Shown here: positions 63,951 through 64,000 of the stretch, piece by piece
How positions within the stretch are numbered: the first letter of the stretch is position 1
How the letters are laid out: each line of letters opens with the position of its first letter
NCBI RefSeq assembly: GCF_000517265.1
Contig: NZ_AYSJ01000004.1
Span: forward strand, 301,642-365,641
From: Photorhabdus khanii NC19
GTDB lineage: Bacteria; Pseudomonadota; Gammaproteobacteria; Enterobacterales; Enterobacteriaceae
DNA: 64,000 nt
Direction of reading: 5' to 3'
The notes under the pieces: model-generated
Seen by the model: the letters and a program-made list of their open reading frames with translations, nothing else
Told to the model about the DNA's origin: nothing
Databases searched by the model: none
Made by a program: the position numbers and the translations under genes

Positions 63951-64000
63951 TTGAGTAGATCCGCCGGTTACCCAGACGGGCCCCTCCTCAGAACCGGACG
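63951..64000 (-). mobile_element. 3' end of a probable group II intron (runs off the window)
   Basis: Read on the minus strand the last 50 bases give cgtccggttctgaggagggg followed by cccgtctgggtaaccggc and ggatctactcaa. The first part is typical of the sequence around domains V-VI of bacterial group II introns. The junction with the immunity gene is at 63950/63951. The rest of the element, including a reverse transcriptase if present, is outside the window. Confidence 0.5.

Noticed and set aside
1..64000. CRISPR array
   Set aside because: No regularly spaced direct repeats with unique spacers were seen; the tandem 64-base units are only two and have no spacers.

Overview
The window reads as a gammaproteobacterial chromosome of the Photorhabdus/Xenorhabdus type (Morganellaceae). 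The housekeeping genes are close to their E. coli counterparts (lptFG, pepA, holC, valS, rraB, argF/argI, pyrB, pyrI, ridA, nrdDG, yhbPQS). They are mixed with a Tc-toxin C subunit (TccC/RHS), a VgrG-effector-immunity locus and long AT-rich spacers, which is typical of these insect pathogens. Photorhabdus is the best guess, from gene content only.

Bases 1-18,226 are stacked genomic islands at a tRNA-Leu(CAA) gene (leuX-like, 18,227-18,311, minus). Two degenerate copies of the tRNA 3' end (near 3,539 and 9,919) divide the stack. The leftmost island carries the phosphorothioation-dependent restriction gene dptF, a dptG with an in-frame stop, and a decayed P4-type integrase. The middle island carries an AbiE toxin-antitoxin pair, DUF4942, CbtA/CbeA, a RadC-like gene, a DUF932 gene and a broken IS1182-type element. 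The right island is P4-satellite-like: integrase-domain protein, AlpA, Ash-family protein, a primase broken by an IS4-type fragment, a Ner-like regulator and an intact integrase next to the tRNA. Its left part (9.9-11.3 kb) has no convincing gene but holds a perfect 45-bp palindrome and two tandem copies of a hairpin-rich 64-bp unit whose differences preserve base pairing.

Bases 18.3-47.1 kb are mostly core: ampH, lptG-lptF, pepA-holC-valS, a cystine-type ABC transporter with two paralogous binding proteins, a tccC gene, rraB, argF with two ARG boxes, and pyrL-pyrB with its attenuator. About 2.4 kb carrying two membrane-protein genes then separates pyrB from pyrI. Next come ridA, nrdD-nrdG with NrdR boxes, yhbP, an IS200 remnant, a DUF1471 gene, yhbQ, yhbS and a decayed ubiT.

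Bases 47.7-57.9 kb hold the most unusual locus: seven co-oriented, mostly overlapping genes. They encode a UbiA-type prenyltransferase, a class I HMG-CoA reductase fused to an APH-type kinase, a rifampin-phosphotransferase/PEP-synthase-like dikinase, a GNAT-like protein, an acyl-AMP ligase, a CDP-alcohol phosphatidyltransferase and a CDP-archaeol-synthase (CarS)-like protein. Three of these match the membrane steps of archaeal phospholipid synthesis (DGGGP synthase, CarS, archaetidyl transferase), so I infer a lipid or lipid-like metabolite pathway.

From 58.3 kb to the end lies a type VI secretion module: VgrG, a VRR-NUC nuclease effector with a hydrophobic tail, and a DUF3396 immunity gene. 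A second immunity copy is frameshifted and is then cut by what looks like the 3' end of a group II intron.
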